Shown in pieces: positions 63,036 through 64,000 of a stretch of 64,000 bases of DNA. The DNA is from Symsagittifera roscoffensis. Taxonomy: Eukaryota; Xenacoelomorpha; Acoela; Convolutidae. The notes beneath the pieces were generated by a model. That model worked only from the letters and a program-made list of their open reading frames with translations. It was not told where the DNA came from and did not search any database. The position numbers and the translations under genes are program-made. Location of the stretch: NCBI RefSeq assembly GCF_963678635.1, contig NC_087070.1, positions 48,279,467 through 48,343,466 of the forward strand, written 5' to 3'. Numbering within the stretch: the first letter of the stretch is position 1; each line of letters opens with the position of its first letter.

Positions 63036-64000
63036 TTTGTTACCCAATGAAGCTACCCATAGCTCTCTGGATTTGTTTGAAAAACAACCTCTTTTGATTA
63101 CTTTTGAAAACGCTTTTGATCAAAAAATTGGACCTGTCTATTCACCTAATGGACCAATGCTTGAATTTGAAATCACCGGTGACCGTAATAATTTTGTTGA
63201 CCTGCAAAAAATTTATTTGGAAATACGATGCAAAGTAACGCAATCAAGTGGAGCTGATCTGCGATACGACAACACTGATCCTACTGTGTCTGATTCACCG
63301 TTCCTCGTAAACAACTCCCTGTATTCCCTTTTCTCTGACTGTACCCTCTCTGCTAATGGACTCAAAATCTCAAATGCCAATAGTAATTTTGCGCATAAAA
63401 GCTTTATTGGAACAGAATTTTCTAACAGCAAAGGAGCCAAGGACTCGTGGCTTAAGTGTCAGGGATATCGTTTTGAAAACAATCCCGCTGCAATAGATGC
63501 AGCTGATTTCACACCTCAACGAGAACTGGTCCGTGAATCGAATGAAATTTGGTTCTATGGACCCGCTGGAGTTGATTTTTTCACTTGTGACAAGCATTTG
63601 TTGAGCGGTGTTACCCTCAGACTTTCCTACAGACGTTCTCATGAAGACTTTCTCATTATATCGGAAGATGCTGCCAAGCATTACAAGCTGCAAATACTCG
63701 AAGCGAACCTGTATGTTAGAAAAATGACTGTGACCGACCATGTGCTCTCTGCCATTGAATCAACTTTGCTCAAAACTCCTGCGAACTACCCATATCAAGA
63801 AGAAATTACAAAAACATTTCTTGCAACAGCTGGTCAGCGCAGCTGGCAACAGGAAGATATTTTTGCTCGTGAACCGGTGAGACAAATTATCATAGCATTG
63901 AACACAAATAATGCATTTCTAGGAACAAACCGAACGAATCCTTTTCATTATCAAAAATTTGGACTGGAGCAAGTTACTTTGAGACGAAATGGTTTACCAA
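63025..64000 (+). CDS. Polinton major capsid protein, 5' part (runs off window)
   Basis: The start is ATG at 63025 (MIANLLPNEATHSSLDLFEK). Then come IGPVYSPNGPMLEFEITGDR, NNFVDLQKIYLEIRCKVTQ and VNNSLYSLFSDCTLSANGLK, the N-terminal pattern of Polinton double-jelly-roll major capsid proteins (G-P-x-L-E-F ... D-L-x-x-x-x-L-x-x-x ... N-x-x-x-x-S-L-F-x-x-x-x-x-x-L-N-G). About 325 residues are visible and open to the edge. The remaining part and the rest of the element are outside the window. Confidence 0.92.
   Translation, partial: MIANLLPNEATHSSLDLFEKQPLLITFENAFDQKIGPVYSPNGPMLEFEITGDRNNFVDLQKIYLEIRCKVTQSSGADLRYDNTDPTVSDSPFLVNNSLYSLFSDCTLSANGLKISNANSNFAHKSFIGTEFSNSKGAKDSWLKCQGYRFENNPAAIDAADFTPQRELVRESNEIWFYGPAGVDFFTCDKHLLSGVTLRLSYRRSHEDFLIISEDAAKHYKLQILEANLYVRKMTVTDHVLSAIESTLLKTPANYPYQEEITKTFLATAGQRSWQQEDIFAREPVRQIIIALNTNNAFLGTNRTNPFHYQKFGLEQVTLRRNGLP

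Larger units (their letters stand above)
47237..64000. mobile_element. Polinton/Maverick, left 16.7 kb, right end off-window
   Basis: This fossil element is identified by protein-primed DNA polymerase B together with a retroviral-type integrase, an FtsK/HerA-type packaging ATPase, a penton-like minor capsid protein and a major capsid protein, the diagnostic Polinton set. The polymerase and one small gene are on the minus strand; the others are on the plus strand in a compact series with overlaps. The left boundary is a guess: candidates are near 47237 (AGTTGTGTTGG) or 47466 (AGTGTCGGTTAAACG), and the matching inverted repeat would be beyond the window. It looks whole in the part seen, with no clear break in the named genes. 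The adenovirus-type protease is not visible. It lies upstream of channel exon 1, probably in an intron. Confidence 0.93.

Overview
This window is nuclear DNA of an animal, most likely an invertebrate. It is AT-rich, has GT-AG introns, and is crowded with eukaryotic transposons. I cannot name the species. The only host gene I can support is one large DEG/ENaC-family (amiloride-sensitive, degenerin-like) sodium-channel gene on the minus strand. Its exons are scattered from about 46.8 kb down to 2.7 kb, and both ends of the gene lie outside the window. Eight consecutive exons can be read: cytosolic N-terminus with an SIAG/HG-type motif, TM1, two halves of an LDL-receptor class A module, two finger exons, the GNCFTFN exon, and the exon with TRETISRLANPY. 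Splice phases agree at all seven joins.

1-6.2 kb holds a ~765-base tandem array, three copies of a short hAT-type element and channel exon 8. 7-26 kb holds a tandem segmental duplication: three near-identical segments, each with channel exon 6 (two also with exon 7), flanking sequence and a Ty3/Gypsy LTR retrotransposon on the minus strand. Only the third retrotransposon copy keeps both LTRs (about 215 bases) and a CATA target-site duplication; all copies are broken fossils. 26-34 kb holds exon 5 and four tandem units of 1.4-2.0 kb, one carrying a long CATA microsatellite. 34-39 kb holds the LDLa exons, the TM1 exon and two hAT elements with perfect 8-base target duplications. 39.8-43.9 kb holds a tRNA-like SINE fragment next to a decayed non-LTR retrotransposon (LINE). 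45.7-46.1 kb holds a second, unrelated hAT-type short element with a perfect 8-base duplication.

From about 47.2 kb to the right edge lies a Polinton/Maverick. It carries protein-primed DNA polymerase B (minus strand, with a probable intron) and, on the plus strand, small accessory genes, a packaging ATPase, a retroviral-type integrase, a penton-like minor capsid protein, a basic pVI-like protein and the start of the major capsid protein. It looks whole as far as it is visible. Its right end and its usual cysteine protease are not in view. It lies upstream of channel exon 1, and because that exon begins with a splice acceptor, the Polinton probably sits in an intron of the channel gene.

The most interesting signals are the LDLa module inside the channel's extracellular region, the exon duplication captured together with the retrotransposon, and several unusual Polinton accessory genes (a Rep/HUH-like protein, a PC4-like protein and a tandem paralogue pair) with three evenly spaced TTTCCCGC sites upstream of the polymerase gene.
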